Assembly (NCBI GenBank): GCA_954871525.1
Contig: OX940861.1
Coordinates: 12,942,842 to 13,006,841, forward strand
DNA length: 64,000 bases
Origin: Parietaria judaica
Taxonomy: Eukaryota; Streptophyta; Magnoliopsida; Rosales; Urticaceae
Reading direction: 5' to 3'
The notes beneath the pieces are model-generated. The model saw only the letters and a program-made list of their open reading frames with translations, did not search any database and had not been told where the DNA came from. The position numbers and the translations under genes are program-made. Below are positions 1 through 12,456 of the stretch, in pieces (within the stretch, counting starts at the first letter, position 1; each line of letters opens with the position of its first letter).

Positions 1-243
1 TAAATATTTTTATTTATTTTTTTCAATTATTCAACCCTTTATTTTCGAAATTTGTATCATAAACACGCCATTACACGGAAGTATAGCCACTCCATTAAGC
101 ATGTCGTAAGCCGCCTACGGCAACGGTTATCGTGTGTGCCACGACATGATCTCTCGCAGCCACGGCACGGCACGCCACGTTGGCATTACAAATCAAACTT
201 TTTTTTTGAATGGGCATAATAGATCAATTCAATCTATAATAAT

Positions 244-1425
244 TAAACCTGTGCATTTGGGCGGGCCCCACGGGCCTTAGCCCGAGCCCGCCCTTTTTGC
301 AGGCCTTGAGTGGCCCGCCCGTAGCCACAGCCCGGGCTGCCTGACTCGGCCCGCGATCAATTTCGGGCTGCCCGGCCCGAGGTGGTCCAATTTCTTTTTA
401 TTTTATTTTATTTTCTTATGTCTTATCTTATATTTAATTGCTTCCAGATCTTTAATAATTCATTTTTGTAAAATACGAGGCATCATTTTGGTGTTTGTGA
501 TATTTATGGTTAAAGTACCAAAAGTAATTAGTTTTGACACTTATATAGTTTTATTGATGAGCTTTATTTAATTCAATCATTATACTAAAGTTCAAACATT
601 ATATCATTTTGGTTTTTATATTTTATTTTTAGTACCATGTTAAGATAAGTAGAGAGAATGAAAATACAATTTCACAATACATCTTTTTATTAACTAATAT
701 ATAAATTATACTAATAAACTGTGACCAAATTACGTAATCCTAAACTATGACTAATAAACTATAATGTATAAACTAATAACTTGTGACTGACATATAACGT
801 AGAAATGTATAATATATAAATTATACTAATAAACTGTGACTAAATAAACTATAAACTGTAACTTATATATATACTATAATGTATACACTAATAATATACT
901 GGAATGTAACTAATATTTACATTATACTGTAACTAATATATATTATGTGAACTAATGTATAATATAATTAAAATGCAAACTAGTGAAATTATATTAAATT
1001 TAATTTGAGGTGAAATTATAACTGTAACTAATACATATTATATAATGTGAACTAAATGTGAATTAATATATAATATAACGTATTAATGATTTTTGTAAAT
1101 ATAACCCCTTTATTATTTATTATATGAAAATAATATTTTAGTTTTTCCAGATACTAAATAGCTGTTATTTTACAGTTAGGGTACCAAAATGTATTAATTT
1201 GGTACTTATACCAATCAATTCTATTAATTGGTGTTAATTATATAAATGTTCAGGTACTTTTCCAACGAATGCATTTTCGACCACTCACAGCATTTGGATC
1301 ATTGCATCCGATGATCCACATTTTTTTTATAATAAGAAAAAAAAAAAAGAAAAAGAAGAAACCCGTGGTCCCGTAGCCACCTCGGGCTTGGCGGGTGGCG
1401 GGCCGGCCCCGAATGAACTGGTTTA
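244..1425. mobile_element. Non-autonomous hAT-like element
   Basis: The segment is bounded by inverted ends reading TAAACC(T/A)GT(G/T)CATT(T/C)GGG. An 8-bp direct repeat ATAATAAT lies immediately outside both ends (236-243 and 1426-1433), the duplication size made by hAT transposases. GC-rich subterminal blocks full of GGGC/GCCC sit at about 255-390 and 1370-1415, which is common in plant hAT derivatives. The interior is AT-rich imperfect repeats (about 690-1080) with no transposase reading frame, so it would depend on an enzyme made elsewhere. The target duplication is low complexity, so it is weaker evidence than the inverted ends. Confidence 0.6.
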
Positions 1426-1433
1426 ATAATAAT

Positions 1434-2714
1434 AGAGACGTATATATTATAAATGAGTAAAGAGAATCAAAATAGTTTTTGTGGGGAGTTGTCTTCCAAG
1501 AAGAGAGAGAGAGGTGGGTGTGTGAAAGGAAAGGAAAGGAAAGGAAAGGAAAGGAAAGGAGGAAGGAGTGGGACAAGAGAAAGGACGCGTCGCAGTCGGT
1601 TTGAAATTGCAGGCGAAATGGGGGTCTCAGTCTGACTCGTCGCCCATTGACTCGTTGCCATATCGGTGACTGTGAGTGAGTCCATACATTCAAACTGTAC
1701 CACTGATTTGACCCTCCAAATACCCCTCTCCTATGTTTACTCTCTTTCGGAAAACAACTCACTTTATATACTCGTGTCGCTCTCTTCGCTAATTACATTT
1801 CCTTTTTTTACATAAACACGGTAGTAGTTATATTCAAACAAATTAGGTACTTGTTTAGGGACGATCTTTAACAAAGTTTATGCCAAGTAATTGTTTCGGT
1901 ATTTTTTATTTTTTTCTAATTTAGTGTTAGTTTTAAGATGTCATTTGCCTTTTGGAACTTGAAAAAATTATTCTTACCATTTATGACTAATTTACGGATG
2001 GTTTTAGATCAACTTGAGAAGTAAGTAAAGTAGAGAAAGGAAACAGGTGTGTCAAGTCACGTCTTTTTGGCACTTTTGCCATTAAATGCAAGCTATGGCC
2101 CCATGGGCATGGAGAAGGAAATTGTTTATGATATGATTCAGTTGTGAAATATTCGTGACAAGCGAATGCGGTTGCTGTACTTTTGATCGGATTTTTTTTT
2201 CTTTTCTAATTAGTGCTATTATCCTTGTAAGTTTTAAGTCCTAACGACGTATTGTTACGCGTGGCCGGCTCCTGAGCACCGCATGGAAGAAAGTACAAAA
2301 GCCACTGGTTGCTTGTTTTTTCGGTCGATCGGCACACCTTCCAGTCCGTGATTAAAAAAAAAATCTTGAAACTTTAAAAAAATAATTATTTTTTGGGAGG
2401 TTAAGCTAAATAGCCAACTTGATAATTTGAAATTGACAAAATAGCTAATGTTTGGTTAATATTTATAAACTAGCCAATTAATTATTATAAAAATAGTCAT
2501 ATTAAGTTATAAACCCTAAACCCTAAATCTATAAAATCTAATCGGCAAAAAGATAAAAAAAAAAAATTAATCGGCACAAACTCGTTGGGATAAACCCTAA
2601 TCAACCAAATTAGAAAACGAATTCAATCAAAGCGAAATTTACGAGTAAGATCTTATTTCTTTTCAAATCAGTTCACACTTCAAAATCTTATTTCTTTTCA
2701 TAAAGAAAGTTTAA
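1434..2714. other. Intergenic, downstream of ent-kaurene oxidase gene 1
   Basis: No supportable gene is present. The open frames around 1453-1703 come from a purine-rich stretch with a GGAAA microsatellite. A short interstitial telomere-like motif (AAACCCTAAACCCTAAA) lies near 2510-2527. The A/T-rich stretch at 2400-2500 resembles, in reading 'aaatagccaa...', similar stretches near 30490-30600 and 31155-31245, suggesting a dispersed repeat. Confidence 0.6.
1525..1563. repeat. (GGAAA)n microsatellite
   Basis: About seven near-perfect copies of the pentamer GGAAA/AAAGG are visible, within a longer GA-rich tract that begins near 1500. Confidence 0.9.
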
Positions 2715-5700
2715 CTAATGCCTCGGCTTGAGAATCGCATGCAGTGGGCGAAGCTTGCGACCCGTGAAAGCGAGGGTGTCTACGTTATCTTCCTCCCCGT
2801 CCGTGAGACGCCACACAAATTCTTGAACCAAACGACCGATCGCAGTGCACGAGATCTGCGCGGCCAGAAGCGATCCGGCGCAGATCCTCTTGCCCGCGCC
2901 GAAGGCCATTGTCTTGTACATGTCCATCGCATCGTACTTCGCCTCCAGAAATCTCTCCGGTCGCCACTCGTCCGGTCGCTCCCACTGGTTTTCGTCCATG
3001 TTACAACCATATATGTTGATCGCAATCTGTATTTCATAATATTCTCCAAATAGTCACTAAGGCTAGTTCCTTAGATATTCGACATAAATAATTTAAATGA
3101 CACTACATACAGAAAATTAAAATTCTTAATGTACGGTCCTACTGATGATATTAATAATAAACATGTTTGGTTCGATCTTAATTATGTTTACTAAAGTATT
3201 CTTATTGATTTTTTTTAATTCCACGAATTTTATGATTAGTTAGATGGATTAAACGGGATACCCACACGATAAATATGAGGTAGATAAATGAGCTCGAATG
3301 AAAGTTTCGCGAACCTCTGTTCCAGCAGGAATATAGTAGCCTCCCAGCTGAGTATCTTCATGAGCATAACGCAGAGGAAGGATAGAAACCGGGGCATGTT
3401 TCCTCAATGATTCATGAAAAACTGCCATCAAGTACGGCACTTCGGACAAGCGATCCTCCGTAAGCTTCTCCGATCCGAAAACACTTTTGATTTCATGATA
3501 GAGACGATCCTGTTGGCCAGTTTAGCCATACGCACATGATTAGTACGGTCATTGCCAGCCATTGAGTTTTTCGAGGGATTAGGGCAAAGTAATTTTGTAT
3601 AATTAAGTTACGCTATCGATACAACTTTTTAACGCGTTCCTGACAATGGTTCTTCAAATTGAAAAAATTTAGCTTAATAAATAGTTTTTTCTTTTCTTTT
3701 TAAATATATACCAGCTTTGAAATAAATAGTAAACAAGTTACAAGCATGTTTAAACAAACCTGTATGTCCGGATGATTTGAAAGTTGAAAGAGTGCCCATT
3801 CCGTGACGACCAAAATAGTATCGGAAGTCTCGATGATATCCTCCCAAACCAACATGCTTATTTGCTCCTCACTTTGCCCTTTCGCTTTGGTCACCAAGTA
3901 TTCCAAATAGCAATCTGCTTCCTGCTTTTGCATAAGGCCCTACGATCGCATGAGCAAATGCATATATAAACATATTTATCTGGATCTATATTTATCATTA
4001 TATGTGCTTAATTTGACTATTAGTAGGTTATTAACACTTGGATTTGTGAAAAAAATGTGATGTGTCGCTCAATGTTTGATGATGGATCTATAATAACTTT
4101 TTAACACATGATTCTAATATTAATCTCAAGTCTTTTAATGTTATTGAAATGTAAAGCGTGACCATAATCAACGTGCTAAATAATATAAGATAAATCTTGT
4201 AACGACTTCTAACTTTCTTATAAAATTGACCATATACACGTCCGCGAATTTGTATTTTTATATTGCCTTCGACTTTGTATTTTAGGTCAGGATTTACTTA
4301 AGTTTGAGCAATTATTACAATTTTTTCTTTAAACATGTTACACTTAAGGGGCCAAATATGAATAAAAATATAAAGTTTGGAGCTTCGTAAAGAACAAATA
4401 TAAAAGTAGTTGGTACATATAGACGCAAAATACAAATCCAAGTGTCAAATAGAAAAAATCTTAGAAATATTTTTCATGAGCAATTGGTAAATTAGAAACA
4501 AGTTTTTATATTTTTAACATTAGTTTTTTTAAAACGATAAGTTAACACTTACATAATTTGTTAAAAAGGAAATTTAACTTAAATATTACATTTTTATCAT
4601 TCACAATAACATGAAAACTCATATACACCTTTATTTTATTTTCATATTTCACTTTTCTAATTTTTTTTTCCACAATTGTTGGGGTCTATTTTGGTTTAAG
4701 ACCCGGAAAGTAAAATGCGTGAACTTTGACCAAAAGCCACGTGACCTTAAAAGGATCAACATGAAGAAATGCCACACACACGCACACACACAAGAAAACA
4801 CACTGACGGTCAGATTCTCTATCGAGACTCAACCGAGAAGATCTGGTCCAGTCAGGAATCCAAGATCTCGTGCTGACAAAATGCAATCGTACAGACCCAA
4901 CTCGATAGATCAAGGACTGGGACGATACTGAAGAGATGGAAAAGGCTCACCCGCTCAAAAGACAACACCGAAACTCGCCCGCGAAGGAATGCTCCTACGA
5001 AACCAACACGATTCCGTACAATCCAGGCCGTACTAACAATTGGGGCCACAAGATTAGGGTTTGTTATTCCTTGTAATTAGAGCTCATTAAAAGGCTAAAA
5101 TCCATGTGTCTAAATAGCATAATGACTTCTGTTAATGCCGAAAAATGGATCAACAGTATAGCGGCCCAAGTCTTGATTTTGGGCCGGGCGCAATGTCCGC
5201 TTGGCGGTTAAATTGGACTTGAAACTTAATTCTCCGCCTTCGTTGATATGCTTAAGAACATAAAAAAGACGGAGTCTGATAATATATGATGTCGGACCTC
5301 GTCACTTGTAACGAAGCTGCCTACGTACCCATTTTAACAGGATCAGGTCATCACGTAGTTCAAAGTGAGAGTTGAGAGATTTTATCGCTCTAGAGAGCGT
5401 TTGAGTGAAATGTGTATAGTTCCGAGTTCGAATGGGATCGGATCCAATTTTTTGAGTTTGAAGCTTCTATTTATAGAAGGGTCCAGGGGCCTCCGAGCAA
5501 TTAAAAATAACTTTATTAGGCCCCTGGGCAATTAAGTAATTGTTGTAAAAAAGTAAGCGCGCTCGTTTTTAGGGTGCTCATTTCTAGCGCGCCCATTTCT
5601 AAAGAGCCCATTTCAAGGGTGCTTATTTCTAAAGCGCCCATTTCTAAGGAGCCTATTTTAAAGGTGTCCTTACTTTTTGGGTTTTTTTTTTAATCATTTT

Positions 5701-8560
5701 GGGCCCTATTTTTGGGCTAGGCAAAAATACCCATAACAGATCCTTTTCAAGGGTCAATCATAGCCAACTGTAAAGACACTCACTACCAAAAAGTACCATC
5801 ATCAATCCCTAAAAAGCATTCTCTTTTTCCCCAGCCATTGTTGTACTAAAAAAATCCATGTTTTTTTTTTTGAATCGAAATCCATGTTTATGCTTATTTT
5901 CTTCACACTTTTGTACAAGAAAGGTAATGAGATCAAAGGGATAAGGAAATTCACTGACTAATTTGTCCAAACTATTTTCTCTCTCCTCTCCCTTAACTTA
6001 TCATTTTACATATGACATTAATGGAAGCGTACTGCCCATTTTGCTCCCTAGAAAACATTCTCTAAACTCGACGTTGCCACTGTGACTGTTGTAAAGCGAT
6101 CTTTTCGCCAACAATAAGTAGCCTTTCACTATAAAATTTGGCCTTACGTACTTTGCCTTCCACTTTTGTAAATTTGTCCATAATTGGCCTTACACAATAA
6201 AATTTTGGCTTCTTTCAAAAGAAAAAAAAAAAAAAAATTTTGTCATTATTTACCTTCCACTTTCGTTTTTTGTTTTCAATTGGTCAACAAAAAGTTAGGT
6301 TCCAAGCCAAATATATTAAATCAAATTTATGATAAACAAATACATAGTTGTAAGTTAGATATAATTATTTTACAAAGCAAATAACTACATAGAAAAATAT
6401 GTTATGTTACGTACCTTTTCTGATGAGGCGATTCGTTCCTTTTGGTCCCTGACGAGAGAACGCATAACTTGTGTCTTTCGAAGCGCCAATCTGCTGAGTT
6501 TATCGTCGATGCGCTTGTTCGGAATCCATCGAAGGTAAGGGAAGAAATCTCGCCAATCCACCTCGATTGCGCCTTCCATCATGTCAAGCACAAGAACTTT
6601 GAAAATCTCTTCCCTTGACATAGTCTCTCCAAGCTCGTCCACGTACACTGAATCAATGTCCTTTCCAAGCGCCTGCTCATAATGATAATGATTCACGACA
6701 TCGGATTAACGTTGATGACTACATATTCGAGCGCTTAATGTTGCGTTTAGTGGTGGAACTGAGATACCATTTCTGAGGGACTCTTAGTCATGTTGAGTGA
6801 TTGATTAAGCATATTATATATTAAGTTCCACATGAAAAAGACATGAAACTTAGTATATTCTAAAAAGGTCACGAGTTAATCCCATCATTATCAATTGGTT
6901 TTAAGGTGAAAAACCATGATATTTCACATTATATAATAGTAAAAAGTTAAAAATAAAAATTAAAGGAAAAAATATAGAATAAATTAGGAAAAACGAAAAT
7001 TTTTGGAAAAATTGAAATAAGTTAAAATTTGGAGGGGACGACATGCTCTTTAGTTCCGCCCCGGCTTTTGTTGGAATACAAAGAGAAATAAAATGGATCA
7101 CTTGTTTCAATGCGAAGCCGAAGAGCTCTGATCGGAAAATTGCTCTGAAATTCACAGCTGTAGCCGGGAATTCTTCTGCATAAGCGTGGAGTCGGTTCGT
7201 CACATTTTCAGCCATGGCTTCTCTGTGGTGACGGTTTCGTTTCTGAACATTGTAGATGCATGTCAGTTTAACAACAAGAATTCAGAGCAAGACACATGTA
7301 ATTAATATAATCACCTGAGCACTGGCTCCGAGAACACCAGCGAGTAATTGGCGTTTGACCGTCTTGTGAAAGTCGTTGTAGTCGCTCGTCGCGACCATGC
7401 ATTTGTTGGAACTGAGCGTTTTTAGCGCGTTCGGTAACTTTCTTGTAGATATTGACGAAAATCTCGTCACCATGGCCTGTGAAACAAACCATTTGGGTAC
7501 ATTGTTGTTTTTCTAAGCTTATGATTTCACAATCATCCAGAGAATAAAAATCAACTAGGAGCAAATAAATGGAGTAAAGAAAAGGTTACTGTTAAATTAC
7601 AAGTCATTCAGTATATTATATATTTACTAATTATGTTAAGATAATAAAAAGGTTTAATCCAATGATCAGATTATTTTATTCGTATAATATGTATTTTCAA
7701 CGTAAGGAAGAAGTTTTTGTGATAATATATGACATGCATCAAGTAGTACGCTTGAATTTTGATGGTAAATAATATGAATTAATTGTAACTAATTAATAAT
7801 TACAATGATTCATATTTATGTAAATACATAAATTTTATGAAGAAAATTCATATTCAAATCTATCATGTATAGAAATGATATACAACCAATAAATAAACAT
7901 GTTACAGATATAAATATATCATAATTTTAGGTACTTACGTACTATATATATATATATATCAATTTATATTTTGACATGCTACAAAAACAGTACACAAATA
8001 TGGTCAAAAAATATTTGTACACCTGGTATAGCAAGTAAGTAGCAACAATACACAAATGCAGGTTGAAAAAATATAGATGTTGTAAAACGAAGTCGTATAT
8101 ATATATATAAAAACATTCATAAATTCATGTATTTATTGATGGCGTACCTCCTTGGCGACCTCGGTGGAGCTGAGAACGACAAGGGTGGAAGCTCCGGTTC
8201 TAATGGAGTAAATGGGGCCATATTCTCCGGCCCAGTTAGTGAACGTCTTGTACGGCTTCTTCTCCTTCAGTTGTAGCAGATTCCCTATCACTGGTACCCC
8301 CGGAATCGCTGCACCAAGAACAACTCAAATCCTCGACCAAAAAACGATACAAAACTGTTTCTCAAACAGAAAACGATCCGGAAAACAGTGTAATTATTAC
8401 CAGGTACGCGAGGGAGCTTGGAGAGAGCGCTTCTCGTTCTGGCGAAGAGGCACCGCCTGAGCAAGAATAAGAGCGGCAGCGAGAGGCCTCCAATTATCGC
8501 AGCCGTGGAGACGGGTGTGGCTTGCAGATTATGAATGATTCTTGCTATACTGCTTGCCAT
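2715..8560 (-). CDS. KO: ent-kaurene oxidase (CYP701A-type P450), gene 1
   Basis: Converts ent-kaurene to ent-kaurenoic acid in gibberellin synthesis (family knowledge). Hand-built exons on the minus strand: 8560-8401, 8308-8148, 7476-7315, 7242-7102, 6672-6415, 3921-3760, 3509-3315, 3026-2715. All introns are GT-AG and the sum is 1551 bp (516 aa), near the usual length of about 510. Visible parts are an N-terminal membrane anchor (about residues 15-40), the hinge [15 protein letters not shown], ExxR as ESLR (381-384), PERF, and the haem loop [10 protein letters not shown] with Cys462. The oxygen-activation helix reads ETSDTI where gene 2 has ETSDTT. The exon 6 acceptor was chosen to match gene 2; an acceptor 18 bp earlier (exon start 3939) is also in frame. 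Intron 5 is about 2.5 kb and holds an LTR remnant. No stop or frameshift is seen. It is tandem with gene 2 at 26097-29597. Confidence 0.93.
5130..5738 (-). mobile_element. LTR remnant in intron 5 of ent-kaurene oxidase gene 1
   Basis: The segment shares with the LTR at 15785-16381 the motif GCTGCCTACGTACCC followed by CAGGATCAGGTCATCACG, a pairing typical of plant Ty3-type LTRs. A TATAAATAG box on the minus strand near 5470-5480 has a counterpart in that LTR. The minus-strand 5' edge reads TGTTATGGG at 5738. The other edge is approximate, because no target duplication could be matched, and no internal retroelement coding sequence accompanies it. A solo or truncated LTR is the likeliest reading. 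Confidence 0.45.
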
Positions 8561-9062
8561 AGCTTGGATAGTAGATTATTGTATATGACGAGGACGTACG
8601 TGAGTTTTTTCATAGAGTGAAGTGATGGGAAATTTGTGTCGTATAAAATGGAAAACGCAAAGCTAAAAGACAAATAGGGTTTTGGCATGGGAAAAATTGG
8701 AATATGCTGGGAGAGGAATAAATAAGTTATTACTACTAGAATATATTTCTTTATACTCACTTTCCATATATGGTATAACTATTCCGCCTTATTTTTTTTT
8801 TAAATATACCTTCGAAATTAACATGATAGTACTACTGTTACCTCTATATTTCTCATTTGTAATTAATTTCATTAAAAATTAAAATCCTTATAATTGGATT
8901 GGTAATATTTAAATATTTAAAAAAGTGAAGGTAAATTTTGGTCAAAATTAAACTAGAGAGAGTATATATATAAGCAAAATTTTAAAAGTACAAATAATAG
9001 GCTACTTTGGGTTTTTTAAATAAAAATAGTGGGAGATACAAAAAAGTAAGTACATTTTTTTT

Positions 9063-9250
9063 AATGGTATAGCTCTATTGATTAAGATTACATGTACTTG
9101 CATTACAAGATATATTCGCAGTGTTAGAACATGTTGACACTATTGACTGCAGATACTATCAGTCAAGATTACAAATATACGCAATTTCTTCGTCCGCTGA
9201 GTTTGAACCAAAGACCTCTCGAAGAATCTTGTAGTGGGTTTATCAGTAGG
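9063..9250. repeat. Dispersed repeat, copy A
   Basis: The stretch beginning AATGGTATAGCTCTATTGAT and continuing through AGATATATTCGCAGTGTTAG is recognisably similar to 37260-37345 (AATGGGGTGACACTATCGAC ... AGATATATTCAGTGTAAG). Neither copy shows clear termini, so the class is not assigned. Confidence 0.45.
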
Positions 9251-9514
9251 CCAAACAAGCGTGATTAGAAACTAAGTACATTAAGGGGTATCTTTTAGCT
9301 AATTATTAAAAAAAAAGGTATATTTTTATGAATATTAAACAAATAGATTTATAGAGAATAAAAGTTCCATTATGCCTCGAACTCATCTTGTAGACTTTAG
9401 TGCACTAATCCTTATTCCGCTATGTCAACTCGAATTTGTATCAGAATATTTGTGTTAAAAAATTAATCTCCTCTTTACCATCTTTTTTCGTTTTTGTTTT
9501 ATGGTAAGCGTTTA

Positions 9515-9555
<41 letters not shown>
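9515..9555. repeat. (ATT)n microsatellite
   Basis: About thirteen ATT units are uninterrupted just upstream of the truncated hAT transposase segment. Slippage here may relate to the missing 5' end of that element. Confidence 0.9.
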
Positions 9556-9649
9556 GTCGTGGGATTCGAATTAGCTCAAGAATTCAAGCTCTAATAATTA
9601 AGTTGAAAGTTGTTTCGTCGTTCTTTGAGACGAATTTTTCTTACTACGG

Positions 9650-11688
9650 ATGAGGTCAATTAGGATGATCACGCTATTCACACAAGATACTTTGAAGAGG
9701 TTTCAAGTGGAGAAGAAAAAGCTAAAGCTGAAATTGGCGGGTCATAGAGTAAGTTTCACATCCGACACTTGGACTTCAATTCAAAATATTAATTACATGG
9801 TTGTTACGGCTCATTGGATTGATAAAGATTGGAAGATCCAGAAAAGAATTATCGGATTTTTTCAAGTTTCTGATCATAAAGGGGAGACGATTGCGCAACA
9901 GTTGATGAATTGCTTTGCTGATTGGGGTATTACGCAAGTCCAATCAATCACTTTGGACAATGCTACAGCCAATGACGTCGCTGCGGATAAAGTTAAGAGG
10001 AAGCTGAAACTAAACGACGAAAAGAGTATGCTATTGGACGGTGATATGTTACACATGAGATGCATATGCCACATTGTGAATCTGATTGTTGGAGATGGTT
10101 TACAGCGTTTAGGGCAGCATATAACCTCTATTCGAAAAGCTGTGCGATACGTGAGATCTTCTCCGTCACGCCTGAAGAGGTTTAAGGAGTGCATCGACCT
10201 CGAAGAGATAAAATCAAAAGCACTTTTGTCCTTAGACGTTCAGACTCGATGGAATTCCACATATCTCATGTTAGATTCGGCGATAAAGTTTCGAAAAGCT
10301 TTCGACCGGATGAGTGGAGATCTCAACTTCATCAATTACTTTGAAGGCGAAGATCTTCCCGACGACTTGGCATGGGAACAAGCTCAGTTATTCGCCGTAT
10401 TCTTGAAGACATTCTACGACTTAACTATTCGGCTCAGCGGTACAAAGCATGCAACATCAAACTTGTGCTTCAGAGACATTTGTGCAGTAAAAAAGGAGTT
10501 AAATATGCTTCTCAGTAAAAAAAGGAGTTAAATATGCTTCTCAGTAAACCGGAAGGAGATACTTTGAATACCATGGGGCAACTGATGACTTCCAAGTTTG
10601 AGAAGTATTGGGGGGGGTGATCCCGAGAAAGTGAATTTGGTTATCTATTTTGCCACAATTCTTGATCCGACGTACGAATTCATTTATATTCACATTGTCT
10701 CTGTTCTTGAATCTGATTTTTTTTATAGCCACTGTTATTGAATCTGATTTTTTGCCACATTAATTGAATCTGATTTTTTTATAGCCACATTTATTGAATC
10801 TGAATTTATTTTTTTTGGCACAGTTTTTTAATATGATTTTTTTTGTTGTTGTTGCCATGATGTTTGATATTAGGTACAAATTGGTTTATATTGATCATTG
10901 TCTCAAAACTGTCTTTGGCGAAGAGATTAGTAACAAGGTCGTTGCAAGAATTGTCAAGAAGTTTTATGATCTTTTTAAAGAATACGACGATGGTATACCC
11001 GCTCAAGAACCTTGTATCGTATCTCAAGAAGCCGACACCGATAATGACGTGCTAATGACAAGCGTGGATGAGCTTGATTCGTCGTTTATGCAAAGTATCA
11101 ACGAGACGGAAGAAACGGAGATGCATGAAATTGAAAGATATTTCAAGGATAAGCAAAAAGGGATGGATGTGAAGACTCAACACTTCGACGTGCTTGTTTG
11201 GTGGCGAGCTAATTCTCAAAACTACAAAGTTCTTGCCAAGATGGCAAAAGATATACTAGCTGTGCCGGTTTCTACAGTGGCGTCTGAGTCCGCTTTTTCG
11301 TGCGGAGGTCGCATTCTTGATTGCTATAGGAGCTCCTTAACGCCTAATACAGTGGAAGCCTTAATCTTATTGAGGAACTGGTTACACGAGAGCAATGAAT
11401 ATACTGTGCTGGCCGTACACATGGATGAATTGACCTCGTATATGGATGCTTTAAAAGTTGAAGATCAAGGTATGTTTTTTTATAATTTATAGGTCGTTTT
11501 GGTTAATTCATGAGTTGTTTTGTTTAACTAATAGGATGGTTTTGCTTTTTTTGTTAATTCTTGCAGATTCTGTTTCCGAATCTCCGACTTTAGCATCAGC
11601 TTCGATTCCCACGGCTCTTTCCGGAGTTAGTGCTATTCCGAATAACAAAAAGGAAAAGGCTAAAGGAAAAGGAAAGAAGAAAATATGA
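9650..11688 (+). pseudogene. hAT (Ac-like) transposase, disrupted
   Basis: Cut-and-paste transposase of the plant zf-BED/hAT type, missing its N-terminal BED finger. The catalytic core begins with SFTSDTWTS..NYM and continues to SITLDNATANDVA. The last large exon (about 10874-11469) holds the dimerisation region, with VLVWWRANSQNYKVLAKMA then STVASESAFSCGGR. Breaks: a 29-bp direct duplication at 10495-10552 shifts the frame and gives a stop at 10531, and a run of eight G at 10610-10617 shifts it again. An intron fits 10673-10873, where joining restores ILDPTYKLVYIDHCL. A small terminal exon (about 11567-11688) ends in a lysine-rich tail. Without repair no full enzyme can be made. The element's terminal repeats match those of the deleted element at 19 kb. 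Confidence 0.85.
10495..10552 (+). repeat. 29-bp direct tandem duplication breaking the transposase
   Basis: The unit starting GGAGTTAAATATGCTTCTC occurs at 10495-10523 and again at 10524-10552. The length is not a multiple of three, so it shifts the transposase frame. The near identity of the units suggests the duplication is recent. Confidence 0.9.
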
Positions 11689-12312
11689 TTTGTTTGTTCT
11701 CCGTTTTTTCAATTAGATTTGGATTTAGTGTTATGAAGTTCACGACGTGAACTCGGAACTTCTTTGTTATTTTGAATTTTTACTTGGATTTCGTATTTTG
11801 GATTTGTACTCGGTCTCGGATTTGGTAATTTTCATTTTGGATTGGATTGGGTTTTTTTTTTTTCTCGTCCTGAATTTCGTCCCGGATTTTGTCCCGGATT
11901 TTTCCCGGATTTTGTCCCGGTTTTTTCACGATTTTTGTCCCGAATTTTAGACCTAAAAAAATCAGGATTTTTATATACGTTCCGGTTCCGGTCCCGGTTC
12001 CGGTTTTGAAAAAAAAACCAGGAATTTTCATAACCGGAACCAGAACCGGGACAGGATAAATGTGTCCCGGTTTTTCCGGGACAGGGACAAAATATGGCAA
12101 AATTCCCGGTTCCCGGTTCCGCTTTCACCCCTATCATAATCTATACTTGATTTTTTTTCTTCTTTATTTTCTTTTGCCTTTTGTTTTGTTGCCTTTTGTT
12201 TTGTAACTAGAAACGTTAGTCTTTGTAAATCTTAGTCCATTATTTTTCTAATATACTCTCTACAAAGTACTTGAATATTTGCTACCAATTTTATTGTTAT
12301 GTGGATCAGTGG

Positions 12313-12456
12313 TGTAGAGGGGGATTTTACTCACCTTGCAGTCACAAGGAAAACCGTAAAGAATCCAATAAAAATATATACACGATTATTCCCTGATTTA
12401 TTTATCCCGAAAGGACTCGGTTTTCCCCGTTTATTTGACGAAATCCGACATCAACA
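12313..12456 (-). repeat. 3' LTR with internal deletion
   Basis: The first 120 or so bases match the start of the LTR at 15785 almost exactly, and the last about 25 match its end. The intervening 453 bp are absent, with short ATT microhomology at the join (CCGTTTATT / GATTTGACG). Confidence 0.85.

Larger units (their letters stand above)
8561..9649. other. Upstream region of ent-kaurene oxidase gene 1
   Basis: This AT-rich flank must contain the promoter of the minus-strand P450 gene, but no core element can be fixed with confidence. It also contains a dispersed repeat (about 9063-9250) and an ATT microsatellite. No additional gene was recognised. Confidence 0.5.
9650..12133 (+). mobile_element. 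5'-truncated autonomous-type hAT element
   Basis: The right end reads CACCCCTA at 12126-12133, the same terminus as the element at 19017-21293, and is preceded by CCGGTTCCCGG-rich subterminal repeats (about 11870-12120). The left terminus TAGGGGTG was not found upstream, and the flanking octamer TCATAATC has no partner, so the 5' part is missing. The element carries most of a hAT transposase, described separately. The left limit given is simply the first transposase coding seen. Confidence 0.7.

Noticed and set aside
1250..1762. 170-codon minus-strand frame
   Set aside because: It spans an hAT element end, a GGAAA microsatellite and poly-T tracts. Its peptide is low complexity (Phe and Ser runs).
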